Source: Alphaproteobacteria bacterium (GTDB taxonomy: Bacteria; Pseudomonadota; Alphaproteobacteria; UBA7887). Taken from it: 64,000 nucleotides of DNA. Both the position numbers and the translations under genes were made by a program. The notes beneath the pieces were generated by a model. That model worked only from the letters and a program-made list of their open reading frames with translations. It ran no database searches and had not been told where the DNA came from. Location: positions 20,566 through 84,565 of the forward strand of contig JASLYQ010000011.1 in assembly GCA_030739735.1 (NCBI GenBank), in the 5' to 3' direction. Numbering within the stretch: the stretch's first letter is position 1; the number at the start of each line of letters is the position of its first letter. Positions 17,353 through 25,526 of this stretch are shown here, in pieces.

Positions 17353-17755
17353 GACCGTCTCAGCCTCCGGCAACCTCGCTTCCCTGGTTAAGGGTAAGGT
17401 AATTAGCTGCAGCACGCTACCCCGCTTGCTCTTAATCTCTTGCGCGGTCTCTGTTCGAAAACCCAGCGGTTGACCGCCTTGCTAAGGTGATAGCGAGGGG
17501 CGCTCTTTAGCGGCCCCGCCTGGCCGGTATACCCGGCTCTGTGGGTCACGGTAATGAGCTTGGCGGTGCCGTCGGTTGGCGCTCGTGATGGGTGCGATTG
17601 AGCGGCCAGGCAACGATATCGAAGCTGGAAACGGTAGCGGTTCATACTGTTTGTGGCCAAGATCGGGGTGGCCAGGTCTTATCCTACAACGAGTGCGTTG
17701 TCGCGGGCGCGCTTGGTCCGCTATACCTACGCTCTCGCACAATTGGGGAAGTTGG
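17353..17755. other. Intergenic region between hspQ and the FAH-family gene
   Basis: About 400 bases separate two divergent genes, so both promoters should be here. Open frames cross the region on both strands but show no family motif, no good ribosome site and no continuity with either neighbour. I see no tRNA or obvious RNA gene. The stretch is less GC-rich near 17400-17470. Confidence 0.35.
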
Positions 17756-18967
17756 ATGGATTTTGCGTTAGATTCGGAGATCGTGCTGCCTTACGACGGG
17801 CTCAACGGCGCTTTGGTGGGGCGTTGCTGGGTGCCCGGTGCAGGGCCTGAGGGAGGGCCCAGCGTCGTGGTGCTCGGCGAAACGGGGGTCTACGACATTA
17901 CCGCCGCCTTCTCCACTTCCGCCGATGTCATGAACGCGGCCAATCCGCCCTTCGCGATTGCCAATACGGGCAGTGCGGAGCGGCTTGGTAGCGTCGACGA
18001 GATTCTTAACAACTCGGTGCCTGCACAACGCGACCCGACAAAGCCGTGGTTCCTCAGCCCGATCGACCTACAAGCCATCAAGGCGGCGGGAGTAACCTTC
18101 CTCGACAGCCTCATGGAGCGAGTGATCGAGGAACTGGCAGAAGGTGATCCCGAGCGTGCCGAAGAGGTGCGGAACTCCATCGCCGCCGAAATAGGCGCCA
18201 GCCTGCAAGGCATCCGCCCGGGCTCGAACGAGGCCATGAAACTCAAGAAATCCCTACAGAAACGCGACCTCTGGTCGCCCTATCTCGAGGTTGGCATTGG
18301 GCCCGATGCAGAAATTTTCACCAAGGCCCAACCCATGTCGTCAGTGGGCTTGGGCGCCGATATTGGTATTCCCGAGTTCTCAACCTGGAACAATCCGGAG
18401 CCGGAGGCCGTGTTGGTGATCAACGCGCGCGGCGAGATTGTTGGTGCCACCCTCGGCAACGATGTCAACCTGCGCGACGTCGAGGGCCGCAGTGCGCTCT
18501 TGCTGGGGCGCGCTAAGGACAACAATGCCTCCTGCGCCATCGGACCCTTCATCCGCCTTTTCGATCGCACCTTCAGCCTCGACGACCTCAAGAGCATCGA
18601 CATTAGCCTGGTCGTCGGCGGCGACGATGAATTCTCGCTACAGGGAACCTCATCGATGGGCCTGATAAGTCGCGACCCGGCTGACTTAGTGGCGCAGACC
18701 CTCAATGATACCCATCAATATCCTGACGGCCTGGTACTTATGACTGGCACCATGTTCGCGCCAACCCAGGATCGCGGCGAGCCAGGGCGAGGGTTTACGC
18801 ACGAACTCGGTGACCTGGTAGTGATCGAGACCCCACTGCTCGGCGCCCTGTACAACCGCGTCGCCCATTGCCACGAGGCGCCGCCATGGGAGTTCGGCAT
18901 CGGCGAATTGATGCGAAACTTGGCCGGCCGCGGCTTGCTCAAGCCGGGGCCAAAATCTGGGGAGTAG
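17756..18967 (+). CDS. FAH-family hydro-lyase, XylX-like (2-keto-3-deoxy-pentonate dehydratase candidate)
   Basis: A 403-residue fumarylacetoacetate-hydrolase-fold protein. ATG 17756 is used because the family N-terminus begins there (LNGALVGRCWVPG). Diagnostic segments are FTKAQPMSSVG, the metal ligand region NPEPEAVLVIN, then GNDVNLRDVEGRSALLLGRA and DNNASCAIGPF. The end FGIGELMRNLAGRGLL also fits. This layout matches the long FAH subfamily containing Caulobacter XylX, which dehydrates 2-keto-3-deoxy-D-xylonate to alpha-ketoglutarate semialdehyde. An IlvD/Edd dehydratase lies in the neighbouring convergent operon, which supports a pentonate pathway. The substrate itself is inference. A VOC gene follows 4 bases after the stop. 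Confidence 0.85.
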   Translation: MDFALDSEIVLPYDGLNGALVGRCWVPGAGPEGGPSVVVLGETGVYDITAAFSTSADVMNAANPPFAIANTGSAERLGSVDEILNNSVPAQRDPTKPWFLSPIDLQAIKAAGVTFLDSLMERVIEELAEGDPERAEEVRNSIAAEIGASLQGIRPGSNEAMKLKKSLQKRDLWSPYLEVGIGPDAEIFTKAQPMSSVGLGADIGIPEFSTWNNPEPEAVLVINARGEIVGATLGNDVNLRDVEGRSALLLGRAKDNNASCAIGPFIRLFDRTFSLDDLKSIDISLVVGGDDEFSLQGTSSMGLISRDPADLVAQTLNDTHQYPDGLVLMTGTMFAPTQDRGEPGRGFTHELGDLVVIETPLLGALYNRVAHCHEAPPWEFGIGELMRNLAGRGLLKPGPKSGE

Positions 18968-18971
18968 AGGC

Positions 18972-19367
18972 ATGCCCGTGACAGCCCTCGACCACGTCAC
19001 CATCGTCACCAAGAACCTCGACGCCTCGCGTGCCTTCTATATCGGCCTCTTAGGATTGGAGGAGGTGGCCTGGCGTCCCGATTTTCCATTCGACGGCGCC
19101 TGGCTCAAGGTAGGCCCTAACGCTGTCGTCCATCTGATGGTGGCAAACCGCGATATTGGCGACGGCAACACCCAGCCCTTCGATCATTTCGCGCTCAAGG
19201 TTGAGAACATCAACAACACGCGCCGCGTGCTCGATGAGGCAGGCTTGAGCTATCGCGAGGCAGATCCAGCCTCACACATCCACCAGATCTTTGTCGATGA
19301 CCCCGACGGCGTCACGGTCGAACTCAACTTCAATACCGACCAGGAACACGCCGAGGGTTGGGTCTGA
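18972..19367 (+). CDS. VOC family (glyoxalase/dioxygenase-fold) protein
   Basis: A 131-residue metal-dependent enzyme of the vicinal oxygen chelate fold. It starts with TALDHVTIVTKNLDASRAFYIGLLGL, whose His and helix pattern is typical, and the second module contains DHFALKVENI and IHQIFVDDPDGVTVELNF, giving the expected His/Glu metal ligands. It lies 4 bases after the FAH-family gene and probably shares its transcript. Members isomerise, cleave or epimerise small carbonyl compounds; the substrate is unknown. Its stop abuts the convergent dehydrogenase gene with no spacer. Confidence 0.85.
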   Translation: MPVTALDHVTIVTKNLDASRAFYIGLLGLEEVAWRPDFPFDGAWLKVGPNAVVHLMVANRDIGDGNTQPFDHFALKVENINNTRRVLDEAGLSYREADPASHIHQIFVDDPDGVTVELNFNTDQEHAEGWV

Positions 19368-20258
19368 TCAGTCCGCCTTGCCTTCGAGCAGACGGATGAT
19401 GCTGGAAGTGTCGAGATGGCCGTTGCCGGCATTCACATAGGCCGCGTATAGGGCATGGGTTAGGGCGCCCAACGGCGACGGTGCCTCTACGCTGCGGGCT
19501 GCGGCCTGAGACAGCTTCAAGTCCTTGAGCATGAGCGAAGCAGCGAAACCAGGCGCAAATTCCCGATTAGCCGGCGAAGTTGGTACCGGCCCTGGCACCG
19601 GGCACATATGCTCCAGCACCCAGGAAGTCGCCGTCGAGCTCGACATCACGTCGTAGAGCGTCTGCACATCGAGGCCGAGCCGCTGGCCCATAACGAAGCT
19701 CTCCGAGATCGCCAAGGTGCCGATGGCAGCAACCATGTTATTGCAAAGCTTGGCCGCCTGGCCCATGCCGGGCCCGCCACAGTGGACTAAGGTCTCCCCC
19801 ATGGCCTCGAGGATGGGCCGGGCACGGGCGAAGACAGCCGCCTCGCCGCCGCACATAAAGGTGAGCGTACTCGACTCCGCGCCCACAGTACCGCCGGAGA
19901 CCGGCGCGTCCAACATAGCCAAGCCGGCCTTGGTCGCCCCAGCATGCAGCGCCTGTGCCGTCTCGACGTCGATAGTCGAGGAATCGATAAATAGCGTGCC
20001 CGCCGCGGCCGCGGCCATGGCGCCGTCATCGAGTAGCGCCTGACCAACTTCAGCTCCCGTTGGTAGCATGGTCAAGCAGACTTCCGCGCCGCGCGCCGCC
20101 CCGGCCGCTGAGCTGGCCGCCCGGGCCCCCGCCTGCACCGCGAAACTAAGTGCATCGGCTGACAGGTCGTAAGCCGTCACGTCATGGCCAGCGGCTAACA
20201 CATTGCGCACCATCGGGCCACCCATGCGGCCAATGCCGATAAAGCCGATTACGGCCAT
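19368..20258 (-). CDS. NAD(P)-dependent beta-hydroxyacid dehydrogenase (3-hydroxyisobutyrate / tartronate-semialdehyde reductase family)
   Basis: A 296-residue cytoplasmic oxidoreductase. The N-terminal Rossmann motif GFIGIGRMGGPMVRNV binds the cofactor, DAPVSGGTVGAE is the substrate-binding signature, and KLCNNMVAA carries the catalytic Lys (in GPGMGQAAKLCNN). Family members interconvert beta-hydroxyacids and semialdehydes. It is the last gene of a minus-strand operon (IlvD/Edd, cupin, P450, rubredoxin, cupin, this gene), so it may reduce or oxidise a semialdehyde made by that pathway. The C-terminal helical domain is complete. Confidence 0.9.
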   Translation of the reverse strand: MAVIGFIGIGRMGGPMVRNVLAAGHDVTAYDLSADALSFAVQAGARAASSAAGAARGAEVCLTMLPTGAEVGQALLDDGAMAAAAAGTLFIDSSTIDVETAQALHAGATKAGLAMLDAPVSGGTVGAESSTLTFMCGGEAAVFARARPILEAMGETLVHCGGPGMGQAAKLCNNMVAAIGTLAISESFVMGQRLGLDVQTLYDVMSSSTATSWVLEHMCPVPGPVPTSPANREFAPGFAASLMLKDLKLSQAAARSVEAPSPLGALTHALYAAYVNAGNGHLDTSSIIRLLEGKAD

Positions 20259-20268
20259 CGTTCATCTC

Positions 20269-21189
20269 CTATTCGAAGTGAAAACCCATGGTGCGGCAGT
20301 GGTAATAAAGCCCCCCATCCTGCACGATAAGCCAATTGACGCGCCGGCTGCTCTCGTTGTGGTGCGAATGCACGCTCTCGGGTGGCGTCACGGTGGTGAG
20401 CCAGGGCGACCAGTTCTTGCGTTCGCCGTCAACTAGGGAATAACCGCCCTCGCCGTCGACGATCAAGGACACGGCTACCGAGTTGTGCCGATGCGCCGGT
20501 TGTGCGCCTCCCGGCGCCAGCTGGTTCATGGCCAGCGTCAGCGTGGGCGAGATATTCTTGATAGCTTCGAGCCGCTCGGTCGCTAGCACCACAGCAAGCC
20601 CGGCGACAAGCTTTCCCGATAGCTTGGCCTCCGCAATATCTAGTTGGCGTGCGATCTCGGTGGCTGGAAAATACGCAGCCTGTACCAAGGCGGCCTCGGC
20701 GGCGGGCGGCCGAAAATTCTCCTGCGCCAGCTGCGGCGCGTTGGTCACCAGCCAAAGCAGGCAATCAGCATCACCCGCCTGGTGCCGGATCGGCGTATCG
20801 CCCGGCTGGCAGACCACATCCCCCGCCGCCCAATCAATGACATCGTTACCTTGTGTGCTACACCCTCCGCCGGCAATAACGAAAGTCAGCACTGTGCTCG
20901 CGCCGGCGTTGTGCTCAAGGGCCTCACCAGCCCGAATGCGTCCATAGGCCACCAACACCAACGGCGTGGTAGCCGGAAAAGGCAGCGCCAACGCATCACT
21001 CTGATCAAGCAGGATGAACCCCGTCGCCGTCTCCGCATCCAGCGCCTGATTCCGCTCGCTGTCGAACACCCTCCCTGGCACCGGTGGATTGACCACGTTG
21101 AAGGCATTTCCCGAATCGAAATAGCGCGCACGGCGGGTGTAGGACGCCTCAGAGGTGGCGACCGTCGCGGAGTCAATAGTATCAGTCAT
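20269..21189 (-). CDS. Bicupin protein, gentisate-dioxygenase-like
   Basis: A 306-residue protein with two cupin barrels. The N-terminal barrel (residues about 75-150) lacks the usual metal-binding histidines. The C-terminal barrel retains them: QPAHRHNSVAV provides the HxH pair and PPESVHSHHNES the later His. This pattern, one active and one degenerate barrel, is that of gentisate/1-hydroxy-2-naphthoate ring-cleaving dioxygenases, though the protein is shorter than typical gentisate dioxygenase (about 340-370). It follows rubredoxin by 28 bases and precedes the dehydrogenase by 10. Ring cleavage is possible but unproven; it could be an isomerase or binding protein. Confidence 0.72.
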   Translation of the reverse strand: MTDTIDSATVATSEASYTRRARYFDSGNAFNVVNPPVPGRVFDSERNQALDAETATGFILLDQSDALALPFPATTPLVLVAYGRIRAGEALEHNAGASTVLTFVIAGGGCSTQGNDVIDWAAGDVVCQPGDTPIRHQAGDADCLLWLVTNAPQLAQENFRPPAAEAALVQAAYFPATEIARQLDIAEAKLSGKLVAGLAVVLATERLEAIKNISPTLTLAMNQLAPGGAQPAHRHNSVAVSLIVDGEGGYSLVDGERKNWSPWLTTVTPPESVHSHHNESSRRVNWLIVQDGGLYYHCRTMGFHFE

Positions 21190-21217
21190 ATTTCGTGTTT
21201 CCGTTCTCAGTACACCG

Positions 21218-21403
21218 TCAAGGGAGGCGTTGCACTTGATCTACCTCTAGTGACGAAAAGTTGCTCTTCGGCGTACCGCATTCGGAGCAGGTCCAATTGT
21301 CGGGAAGATCTTCGAAGGAGGTGCCGGGAGAAATATCATCCTCTGGGCAGCCTTCAGCCGGGTCATACACCCATTCGCAGGACAGACAGACCCACTTCTG
21401 CAT
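21218..21403 (-). CDS. Rubredoxin
   Basis: A 61-residue electron carrier with two CxxC knuckles, CLSC at residues 6-9 and CSEC at 39-42, which bind one iron atom. The central WVYDPAEGCPEDDISPGTSF and DLPDNWTCSECG match classical rubredoxins. It begins 5 bases after the cytochrome P450 stop on the same strand, which makes it a candidate electron donor for that enzyme. Typical bacterial P450s pair with 2Fe-2S or 3Fe-4S ferredoxins, so this pairing is notable. No rubredoxin reductase is adjacent. Confidence 0.93.
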   Translation of the reverse strand: MQKWVCLSCEWVYDPAEGCPEDDISPGTSFEDLPDNWTCSECGTPKSNFSSLEVDQVQRLP

Positions 21404-21408
21404 CGGCG

Positions 21409-22623
21409 TCAGCGCCGCTTGTGGAAGGAGATGGGCAATGCCTTTAGGGCCCGAGTCACAAATTCATCGGACCACTCCACGGTATCGGTCTCGAGCTTGA
21501 AGTCGCTGAAGCGGCGAAACAGTGCGGCGAAGGCAACCTGTGCCTCGATACGCGCGAGCGGTGCGCCGAGGCAGAGATGGATGCCGAGACCGAAGGCGTA
21601 GTGCGGGTTCTGGCTACGTGTAATATTGAAGTGTTCGGCGTTCTCAAAATACTCGGGGTCACGGTTAGCAGCGGCAGTGAGAGCGTAGACGCGGTCGCCC
21701 TTAGCGATGGTCTCACCACCAAGCTCGATCTCGTCAGCGGCGATGCGCGCCACCATCTGCACCGAGCTCTCGTAGCGTAGAAACTCCTCTACCGCCAACG
21801 GGATCAGCGCCGACTTCTGTCCGATCAGTGTCATCTGCCTTGGATGGCGCAGTAAGTTTAGCATACCATTAGCAATCAAATTAGTAGTCGTTTCATGACC
21901 CGCAAAGAGCATCAGCACCATGGTCGAGACGATCTCGTCGTCGCTCATGACATCGCTACCGTCATCCCCGCCCCTGATCATCAAACCAATTAGGTCGTCG
22001 CGCGGATTTTTCCGATGGTCATCCACGACCTCTTGATAGAAAACAGTGATCTCGCGAATGGCCTTGGCCGCGCGGTCATACTTGTCAGGAGTCGAGCGTG
22101 CGATAAGTACGAACTTGCCAATTTCCACCGCCCATTCCTTGAGCTTGGGCACGTGTACGCGGTCGATACCCATGAGGTCGGCGATGACGAAAGCAGGAAA
22201 CGGCCAAGCGAAGTCGTGCAAGAAGTCAATCTGTCCACGGTCTTCCAGCGTATCGAGCAATTCCTCGGCAACACGCTCGACCATGCGCCGTTGCTTCCGC
22301 AACTCGCGCGGCTTGAAGGCACCTTGCAGCACACGGCGTAGGCGCGTGTGTGACGGCGGGTCACGAAAGACCATCCAGTCACCGAGTACCCGTGCTATCT
22401 CACCCACCTTGCTTTTGCTCTTACCCGACAGGTGATCTACTAGCGGATTGAGCTTCTCGACCGAAAACCGTGTATCGGTGAGCACGGTCTTGGCATCCAT
22501 GTGGCGCGTCACTACCCAGGCCTTAACAGAGGGATTCCAATGCACCGGCGCAGTCTCGCGCATCTTCGCGAAAAGAACGTAGGGGTCCTGGATAGCCTCG
22601 TGGGACTTGAGGTCAAAATTCAT
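21409..22623 (-). CDS. Cytochrome P450
   Basis: A 404-residue soluble bacterial P450 of normal length. Visible motifs: AGHETTTNLIANG (I-helix oxygen-binding Thr), EEFLRYESSVQ (ExxR of the K helix), AANRDPEYFENAEHFNITR, and the heme loop FGLGIHLCLGAPLARIEA with the axial Cys near residue 350. It catalyses NAD(P)H-dependent mono-oxygenation of an unknown small substrate. Rubredoxin lies 5 bases downstream and a cupin gene 65 bases upstream. No ferredoxin or ferredoxin reductase is found nearby, so rubredoxin is the only local redox partner. Confidence 0.95.
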   Translation of the reverse strand: MNFDLKSHEAIQDPYVLFAKMRETAPVHWNPSVKAWVVTRHMDAKTVLTDTRFSVEKLNPLVDHLSGKSKSKVGEIARVLGDWMVFRDPPSHTRLRRVLQGAFKPRELRKQRRMVERVAEELLDTLEDRGQIDFLHDFAWPFPAFVIADLMGIDRVHVPKLKEWAVEIGKFVLIARSTPDKYDRAAKAIREITVFYQEVVDDHRKNPRDDLIGLMIRGGDDGSDVMSDDEIVSTMVLMLFAGHETTTNLIANGMLNLLRHPRQMTLIGQKSALIPLAVEEFLRYESSVQMVARIAADEIELGGETIAKGDRVYALTAAANRDPEYFENAEHFNITRSQNPHYAFGLGIHLCLGAPLARIEAQVAFAALFRRFSDFKLETDTVEWSDEFVTRALKALPISFHKRR

Positions 22624-22688
22624 GATGACGTTACCGCTGGCAGTTTAGGTGGCGAACCATAGGGCACCCTCGCCTTGGGAACAATGTG

Positions 22689-23207
22689 CTACAACTCTTT
22701 CGCATCAATCAGGACGGCGATGAGCAGCGCTGTCTCTTCACCGTGATTGACCCAGGCGTGATTGGTGCCACGTTGCACAACCACGTCGAAGGGTTCAAGG
22801 TCTGCCTCGTCATCGTCAAGCAGCAGCGTAACGCGCCCGGAGAGCAGAATTATGTAGTCGACCGTACGGGTCTTATGCATGGCTGGATGGCGTGTCGTGT
22901 CCACCAGTGCATCGGACGCGTTCGTGGCGGCGAAACGCTCGCGCACCAGCGCCGCGCGCGCTCCAGGGTCCACACCGTCTGATGCGCTTTCGGGCAGCAC
23001 ACGGAAAGTGCGGAACACGGTGCCGCAATCTGGTGGTGTCAGGCTCACGGGCCGATCAGTCGCATCGCCTGCAACCGTGTTGTCAAAGGGTGTTGCGTCA
23101 GTCACCCAAAGCTCAGAGAGATTACCGAGGCCACGGGCGCCGCCGTCCTGAATCTCGATGATGGAGCGGCCAACAGCATTGTGGCCGGTGACAATGCGTT
23201 TGCTCAT
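22689..23207 (-). CDS. Cupin-domain protein
   Basis: A 172-residue single-cupin protein. The start at ATG 23207 gives a 4-base overlap with the upstream IlvD/Edd stop; a longer frame adds 15 unlikely residues. The barrel contains HPAMHKTRTVDYIILLSG and, later, DVVVQRGTNHAWVNHGEE, typical of cupin motif 1 and motif 2. Family members include small dioxygenases, isomerases and sugar-binding proteins. Its position between a sugar-acid dehydratase and a P450 suggests it acts on the same pathway. The exact reaction cannot be read. Confidence 0.82.
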   Translation of the reverse strand: MSKRIVTGHNAVGRSIIEIQDGGARGLGNLSELWVTDATPFDNTVAGDATDRPVSLTPPDCGTVFRTFRVLPESASDGVDPGARAALVRERFAATNASDALVDTTRHPAMHKTRTVDYIILLSGRVTLLLDDDEADLEPFDVVVQRGTNHAWVNHGEETALLIAVLIDAKEL

Positions 23208-24943
23208 GGCGTGCTTGCCGTCTGTTTGGGCTTCAGAAAGGCGAGGTCGCACCCCTTATCGGCCTGCTCTACCTCGGCAAGATATAGCTTTAGCCAACCG
23301 CGCTCGGCGCCAGGATGCGCCGATGGCGGAACCCAGACTTCACGCCGGTCCGCTAACGTAGCATCGTCGACTAACAATTCCAGGCTACGGGCATCAACAT
23401 CAAGCCTGATGCGGTCGCCGGTCTCGACCAACGCCAGCGGCCCGCCGATCGCGGCTTCCGGTGTCGCGTGCAGGACGATAGCGCCGAAGGCCGTCCCGCT
23501 CATGCGCGCGTCCGATACGCGCAGCATGTCCTTGATGCCGGCTTGCGCCAGCTTGCGCGGGATCGGAATGTAGCCGGACTCGGGCATACCCGGTGCGCCC
23601 TTGGGCCCAGCATTGCGCAATACTAGTACATCGTCGGCAGCAACATCGAGATCGGGAGAATCGATGCGGTTTGCCATGTCCTCCAGGCCATCGAATACCA
23701 CCGCCCTACCCTCGTGACACATCAGCTCGGGTGTTGCCGCCGATTGCTTGATGATGGCACCATCAGGTGCAAGATTGCCGCGCAAGACGGCGATGCCACC
23801 CTCCGCGGACAAGGGGTCCGAGAACGGCCGCACTACGGCTTGCTCCCACGGCGAAGGCCCAGCTTTCAGCTCTTCACCCAAGGTGCGGCCGGTGACCGTG
23901 AGACAATCCAGGTCGAGCAAAGGACTTAACTCGCGTAGGACCGGTGCTAATCCGCCCGCCTTGAACAGGTCTTCCATATAGTGAGCGCCAGACGGCTTGA
24001 GGTCGACCAGCACCGGTGTCTCGCGACTTATGCGGTCAAAGGCTTCAAGGTCGACAGTAATGCCGCAGCGCCCGGCGATAGCGGCCATATGCACAAGCCC
24101 GTTGGTCGAGCCCCCGACCGCCAGAAGCAAGCGCAACGCGTTGGCGAAGGCGGCGGGTGTCATGATCCGGTCGGGTGTCAGACTTTCGGCAGCCATGACA
24201 ACCGCGCGCGCACCCGTGGCTTCGGCAATTCGCCTACGCTCGGCATGCACAGCTGGCACCGTGGCGCTGCCCGGCAACATCATGCCGAGGGTCTCGGTCA
24301 TCAGTGCCATGGTACTGGCAGTGCCCATGACCATGCAGGTCCCGCCAGTGGTCGAGAGTTCGTTACTCACTTCCTTAATCTGCGCGTCGTCGAGTTCCCC
24401 GGCGCGGTAGCGTGCCCATTGGCGTCTGCAGTCGGTGCAGGCGCCGAGGCGCTCGCCACGCCATGAACCGGTGAGCATCGGCCCCGTGACAAGCTGTATA
24501 GCTGGTATGCCTGCGCTCGCCGCGGCCATCAGCTGTGCCGGCACGGTCTTGTCACAACCGCCGATCAGAACCACTGCATCCATCGGCTGGGCACGGACCA
24601 TCTCTTCAGTATCGATGGCCATGAGGTTGCGGAACAGCATGCTGGTCGGCGTTAGATAGGGCTCGCCGAGCGATATGGTGGGAAAGGTCACCGGCAAGCC
24701 GCCCGCCAGCATCACGCCGCGGCTCACGGCATCGACAAGCTGCGGCACGGTTTGGTGGCAATTGTTGAACCCAGAGCCGGTGTCTGCAATGCCGATGATG
24801 GGGCGATCTAGATCCGAATCGGAATAGCCCATTGCCTTAGCGAAGCTTTTGCGCAGAAAGAAGGAAAAGTCCGTGTCCCCGTATTGGGTAAGTCCGCTGC
24901 GCATGCCGCTGGCGGGTTTCTTGCCGTCGTCCATTGCCGCCAC
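23204..24943 (-). CDS. IlvD/Edd family dehydratase, probably for a sugar acid
   Basis: A 579-residue Fe-S hydro-lyase. Three cysteines occupy the cluster positions of the family: C62 in GFNNCHQT, C130 in GGCDKTVPA and C203 in GTCMVMGTA. The family includes dihydroxy-acid dehydratase, phosphogluconate dehydratase and pentonate dehydratases such as XylD. Features such as DTDFSFFLRKSFAKAMGY and ACTDCRRQW resemble the sugar-acid branch more than IlvD. An XylX-like FAH-family gene lies in the facing operon. It is the first gene of the six-gene minus operon and has a 4-base overlap with the next. Confidence 0.88.
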   Translation of the reverse strand: MAAMDDGKKPASGMRSGLTQYGDTDFSFFLRKSFAKAMGYSDSDLDRPIIGIADTGSGFNNCHQTVPQLVDAVSRGVMLAGGLPVTFPTISLGEPYLTPTSMLFRNLMAIDTEEMVRAQPMDAVVLIGGCDKTVPAQLMAAASAGIPAIQLVTGPMLTGSWRGERLGACTDCRRQWARYRAGELDDAQIKEVSNELSTTGGTCMVMGTASTMALMTETLGMMLPGSATVPAVHAERRRIAEATGARAVVMAAESLTPDRIMTPAAFANALRLLLAVGGSTNGLVHMAAIAGRCGITVDLEAFDRISRETPVLVDLKPSGAHYMEDLFKAGGLAPVLRELSPLLDLDCLTVTGRTLGEELKAGPSPWEQAVVRPFSDPLSAEGGIAVLRGNLAPDGAIIKQSAATPELMCHEGRAVVFDGLEDMANRIDSPDLDVAADDVLVLRNAGPKGAPGMPESGYIPIPRKLAQAGIKDMLRVSDARMSGTAFGAIVLHATPEAAIGGPLALVETGDRIRLDVDARSLELLVDDATLADRREVWVPPSAHPGAERGWLKLYLAEVEQADKGCDLAFLKPKQTASTP

Positions 24944-25119
24944 CTTTCATGAAGCCGAGGCACAGAGTATCAGGCCTACACCAAACCTGAGAAGGTGCTA
25001 ACATTCACCCCTTCGGAAGGAGGTTTGAGCGTAAAATATACAGAGCTTTACTGTTATCTGTGCCGGCATTCCGTGCCCATGACCGAGATCCGGTGCCGTC
25101 TCGACGAGGCCACGACGGA

Positions 25120-25365
25120 GCGACCTCAGCCTCTTCGACTTTGCCTCTATCAATACCGGTAAATCACCCTACGCCGACTATTACGAGCAAACGCTGATCT
25201 CGCATGGGCCCAGCGGCTTGGTGGTGGTGAACAATGTGCTTTGGGGCGCCTTACTAACTATCCTGGAGAAGACCAGCCAAAACACCGTGATGTTGCAGGA
25301 CTTGAATGCCATGGTGCCTGCTGCCCATGGGCGACGCTCTAACGCTGGCGGTCATGCGGCGCTGA
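25120..25365 (+). pseudogene. SAM-dependent O-methyltransferase (COG4122 type), decayed C-terminal remnant
   Basis: Between the IlvD/Edd gene and the DUF1289 gene the plus strand reads SINTGKSPYADYYEQTL then GLVVVNNVLWGALL, matching the FIDADK...YYE and VVDNVLWGG motifs of caffeoyl-CoA-type methyltransferases. The following frame diverges, but a second frame ending at 25363-25365 reads LLPMGDALTLAVMRR, the expected last strand (PVGDGLTLA...). The SAM-binding N-terminal half is absent or unrecognisable. It therefore looks like a frameshifted, N-terminally deleted relic. Its last bases overlap the end of the DUF1289 gene on the other strand. Confidence 0.7.
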
Positions 25366-25522
25366 CATAGCGCTTTTTCAACTCGGCCTGGACCGCGCGC
25401 TTCTCGTCGTCGGTGTAGAGCCGCCACTCGGCCACCTCCGTCAGCGTACGCTTACAGCCTCGGCAATAACCGCTGCGGGAATCAATAATGCAGACCCCGA
25501 CGCAGGGGGAAACCATGCTCAT
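25352..25522 (-). CDS. DUF1289 family protein
   Basis: A 56-residue protein with the pattern PCVGVCIID, GYCRGCKRTLTEVAEW and DDEKRAVQAEL. The four conserved cysteines fit the DUF1289 family (CxxxC plus CxxC), presumably binding a metal or Fe-S cluster. Function is unknown. The start could be 25522 (ATG) or 25516 (second ATG). It begins 4 bases after the stop of the SDR gene on the same strand and is probably cotranscribed with it. The small gene ends over the tail of a methyltransferase remnant. Confidence 0.85.
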   Translation of the reverse strand: MSMVSPCVGVCIIDSRSGYCRGCKRTLTEVAEWRLYTDDEKRAVQAELKKRYVSAA

Positions 25523-25526
25523 ATGG

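Noticed and set aside
17403..17660. Minus-strand frame upstream of hspQ containing KSAPRYHLSKAVNRWVFEQ
   Set aside because: It looks protein-like in one part, but has no recognised family, no ribosome site and no conserved neighbour; probably chance.
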